The notes under the pieces were generated by a model. That model worked only from the letters and a program-made list of their open reading frames with translations. It searched no databases and had not been told where the DNA came from. A DNA stretch of 8,974 bases from Thermoleophilia bacterium (lineage in GTDB: Bacteria > Actinomycetota > Thermoleophilia > Miltoncostaeales > Miltoncostaeaceae): assembly GCA_017882555.1 (NCBI GenBank), contig JADGPH010000005.1:1-8974 (forward strand), given 5' to 3'. Each line of letters starts with the position of its first letter. Position 1 is the first letter of the stretch. The position numbers and the translations under genes are program-made. Shown here piece by piece: positions 7,006-8,974 of the stretch.

Positions 7006-8843
7006 TGGGAACGCGCATGGGTGGCGGAGCCCGTGGTGGTGGTGGCCGACGCCTCAGCGGCCCGCACCCCGAAGACGACATGGAGGGGATCGAGAATCCC
7101 GAGGTGCGCAAGCTGAGCGAACTGCTCCCGTTTGCGCGCCCGTACCGCTGGCACATCCTGGGGGCCCTCCTCCTGGCAGTGCTGGTTGCGGCCACCGGTC
7201 TTGCCACACCCGCCTTGGCCCAGGTCGGCATCGACAGCGGCATCACCGCCGGCAACCAGCGCGTGCTGTTTGTGACCGTCGCACTGTTTGTGGGCGCGGG
7301 CCTGCTCGGCTGGGCGGCCGGGTACGCGCAGAACTACCTGTCGAGTTGGATCGGCGAACGCATGCTGTACGACCTCCGCGTCGCCCTGTTCGCACATTTC
7401 ATGCATCTGGACCTTGGCTATCACGAACGGGCCTCGACGGGTCGCAGCGTCAGCCGGCTCACCAGCGACATCGAGGCACTCAACAACCTGGTCACCGATG
7501 GCTTCACATCGGTCGTCGTCAATGGTCTGACATTTTTCGGCGTGGTCGCCATCCTGTTCGCCTATGACTGGCAACTTGCATTGCTGTCGTTCGCAATCTT
7601 CCCCTTCCTGAGCGTCGGCACCGCGATCTTTCGCGTCACCTCAGCACGCGCGTATCGACGTACTCGCGAGACGGTCGCCGAGGTTCTGTCGGTGCTCCAG
7701 GAGAATCTGGCCGGGGTGCGGGTCGTGCAAGGGTTCGGCCGGCAGGAGCCCGCACGCGCGGCCTTTCGCCAGGCCAACGCCGACTACCGCGAAGCCAACA
7801 TGCACACGATCCGCTTGTCGGCGGTGTACTTCCCCAGCATCGAGCTCCTCTCGGGTGTCGGCCTGGCGATCATCCTGTGGTTCGGGGGAGAACGGGTCCT
7901 GTCTGGGCAAATGCAGGTTGGCGTCATGGTGGCCTTCATCGGGTACCTGGCGAGCTTCTTCGATCCGATCCAGCAGCTCTCGCAGCTGTATGACGACTTC
8001 CAGTCGGCGATGGCTGCCCTCGAGAAGATCCAGTCGGTCTTCAGCACGCTCCCCAAACTCGACGATGCGCCCGGAGCGGTTGCGCTGCCGGATATCGCGG
8101 GCGCGATCGATCTCGACCACGTGAGCTTCGGGTACCGCAGCAACACCCCTGTCATTCACGACGTGAGTCTCCATATCAACGCCGGCGAGAGCGTGGCCCT
8201 CGTCGGTGAGACCGGCGCAGGGAAGTCCACCCTGGCAAAACTGATCGCACGCTTCTACGACCCGCAGCAGGGCGAGGTGCGTATCGACGGCCATGAGCTG
8301 CGGGGGGTTCGCCTCGACTCGCTGCGAGCCCAGCTGGGGATCGTCCCTCAGGAGGGTCACCTGTTTGCCGGCACCCTGCGCGAGAACCTCGTCTTCGGCC
8401 GCCCAGAGGCCACCGACGATGAGGTCATCAGCGCACTGGAAGCGGTCGGTGGCGATGACATCCTCGCCTCCATCGCCAACGGCCTTGACACGATCGTCAA
8501 CGAGCGCGGCTCCGGGCTGTCGGCAGGCCAACGCCAGCTGATCGCGTTTGCCCGGGCGCTGATCGCAGATCCGCGCCTGCTCATTCTCGATGAGGCGACA
8601 TCATCGGTCGACATCCGTGCCGAGCACCGGATCGAGCAGGCGATGAACGTCCTGCTCGAGGGCCGAACGTCCATCCTGATCGCCCACCGCTTGTCCACCA
8701 TCAAGAATGCCGATCGCATTGTCGTCCTCGATCACGGACGCGTCGTTGAACAGGGCTCACACAACGAACTGCTCGAGCGAGGCGGTCGCTACGCGCGCCT
8801 GTACGGCGACTGGGAACAAGCGACCGACATTGCGATGTCCTAG
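7005..8843 (+). CDS. ABC half-transporter, second subunit (membrane + ATPase fusion)
   Basis: Partner of the preceding half-transporter, 612 residues. Its GTG shares one base with the upstream stop (TAGTG) and has a good AGGGG seven bases upstream. The first 30 residues are an extra Gly/Arg-rich cytoplasmic extension, followed by PFARPYRWH, where the family homology begins. Six membrane helices lie at about 50-72, 88-108, 164-186, 190-210, 278-296 and 305-325. The ATPase domain shows A-loop Tyr377, Walker A GETGAGKST (401-409, Lys407), Q-loop Gln449, signature LSAGQ (505-509), Walker B Asp529 with catalytic Glu530, and switch His561. The signature has Ala in place of the first Gly, a variant found in many active half-transporters. 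The catalytic Glu is retained, unlike in heterodimers such as BmrCD or TM287/288, where one subunit has a degenerate site. Transport direction and substrate are not evident; some related actinobacterial pairs have been linked to lipid transport. A stand-alone homodimer is the less likely alternative. Confidence 0.95.
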   Translation: MGTRMGGGARGGGGRRLSGPHPEDDMEGIENPEVRKLSELLPFARPYRWHILGALLLAVLVAATGLATPALAQVGIDSGITAGNQRVLFVTVALFVGAGLLGWAAGYAQNYLSSWIGERMLYDLRVALFAHFMHLDLGYHERASTGRSVSRLTSDIEALNNLVTDGFTSVVVNGLTFFGVVAILFAYDWQLALLSFAIFPFLSVGTAIFRVTSARAYRRTRETVAEVLSVLQENLAGVRVVQGFGRQEPARAAFRQANADYREANMHTIRLSAVYFPSIELLSGVGLAIILWFGGERVLSGQMQVGVMVAFIGYLASFFDPIQQLSQLYDDFQSAMAALEKIQSVFSTLPKLDDAPGAVALPDIAGAIDLDHVSFGYRSNTPVIHDVSLHINAGESVALVGETGAGKSTLAKLIARFYDPQQGEVRIDGHELRGVRLDSLRAQLGIVPQEGHLFAGTLRENLVFGRPEATDDEVISALEAVGGDDILASIANGLDTIVNERGSGLSAGQRQLIAFARALIADPRLLILDEATSSVDIRAEHRIEQAMNVLLEGRTSILIAHRLSTIKNADRIVVLDHGRVVEQGSHNELLERGGRYARLYGDWEQATDIAMS

Positions 8844-8852
8844 CGATCCGCA

Positions 8853-8866
8853 GACCCTCGGGGGTC
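8853..8866 (+). other. Weak hairpin after the ABC operon
   Basis: GACCC and GGGTC form a 5-bp stem around TCGG, ten bases after the stop of the second transporter gene. No T-run follows, so it does not qualify as an intrinsic terminator. It may still be a 3'-end or pausing structure; transcription could also read through into the tRNA gene. Confidence 0.25.
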
Positions 8867-8873
8867 GTGTGGT

Positions 8874-8887
8874 AACGTGCCCACGTT
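8874..8887. promoter_or_regulatory. Dyad upstream of tRNA-Gln
   Basis: AACGTG and CACGTT form a 6-bp inverted repeat around CC, ending 11 bases before the tRNA. With the preceding T the left arm reads TAACGT (8873-8878), which fits a TANNNT -10 element and would give a transcription start near 8885. No recognisable -35 lies 16-19 bases upstream. A regulator site or simply part of the tRNA promoter are both possible. Confidence 0.3.
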
Positions 8888-8898
8888 CGATCTGCCGA

Positions 8899-8969
8899 TG
8901 GGGGATCGTCTAGCGGTAGGACGCCGGGTTCTGGCCCCGGTAGCGGGGGTTCGAATCCTCCTCCCCCAA
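8899..8969 (+). tRNA. tRNA-Gln (anticodon CTG)
   Basis: A 71-base cloverleaf is fully paired by hand: acceptor stem TGGGGGA with TCCCCCA, D stem GTCT with GGAC, anticodon stem CCGGG with CCCGG around loop TTCTGGC (anticodon CTG at 8931-8933), a four-base variable region TAGC, and T stem GGGGG with CCTCC (one G-T pair) around TTCGAAT. The weak T1-A72 first pair is characteristic of glutamine tRNAs and separates it from the similar tRNA-Glu. The discriminator base is A8969. The following bases are CTTCG, so CCA is not encoded and must be added by a nucleotidyltransferase. It reads CAG codons, which suit this GC-rich genome. Confidence 0.96.
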
Positions 8970-8974
8970 CTTCG

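Noticed and set aside
7641..8531. Minus-strand open frame of 296 codons opposite the second ABC gene
   Set aside because: It is antisense to Walker A, Q-loop and signature regions. Its Asp/Glu/Arg-rich composition is that of a shadow frame.
8853..8866. Intrinsic terminator after the ABC operon
   Set aside because: The stem is only 5 bp and no T-run follows, so it is listed only as a weak hairpin.

Overview
This is a compact, high-GC stretch (clearly above 60% G+C by eye) of a bacterial chromosome. G/C-ending codons, frequent GTG and TTG starts, TGATG/GTGA start-stop overlaps, a tRNA without an encoded CCA and a TANNNT-type -10 all suit a high-GC Gram-positive, most likely an actinobacterium outside the well-studied genera. 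That placement is inference; no rRNA or other phylogenetic marker is present. No mobile element, CRISPR array or phage gene was seen.

Left part, minus strand (5169 down to 1): five genes run leftward with no gap. In transcription order they are ftcD (glutamate formimidoyltransferase), a small basic two-helix membrane protein, hisS (histidyl-tRNA synthetase), aspS (aspartyl-tRNA synthetase) and an exported beta-propeller-like protein that runs off the left edge. Every junction overlaps: 68 bp (or 17 bp) between ftcD and the membrane gene, 4 bp at both synthetase starts, and 1 bp at aspS/exported protein. This looks like one translationally coupled operon. The last gene has no stop codon inside the window and is easily missed, but its frame is open from 893 to base 1.

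Middle (5170-5259): a 90-bp divergent intergenic region. It holds a plausible promoter for the rightward genes and a perfect 12-bp palindrome overlapped by a second dyad. Both dyads lie over the predicted transcription start and ribosome-binding region of the first transporter gene.

Right part, plus strand (5260-8843): two consecutive ABC half-transporters, each a six-helix membrane domain fused to an ATPase domain, joined by a 1-bp stop/start overlap. They very likely form a heterodimer. Both ATPase domains keep all catalytic residues, so neither site is visibly degenerate. After a 55-bp gap containing a small dyad, a tRNA-Gln(CTG) gene (8899-8969) closes the window.

Overall this is mainly a housekeeping translation operon beside a transporter operon. 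I do not see a convincing new biological system. The points most worth checking are a possible AUC start codon with an ideal Shine-Dalgarno, the non-discriminating-type histidine in AspRS, the altered active-site motif in FtcD, the palindromic operator candidate, and the two unassigned proteins riding in the synthetase operon.
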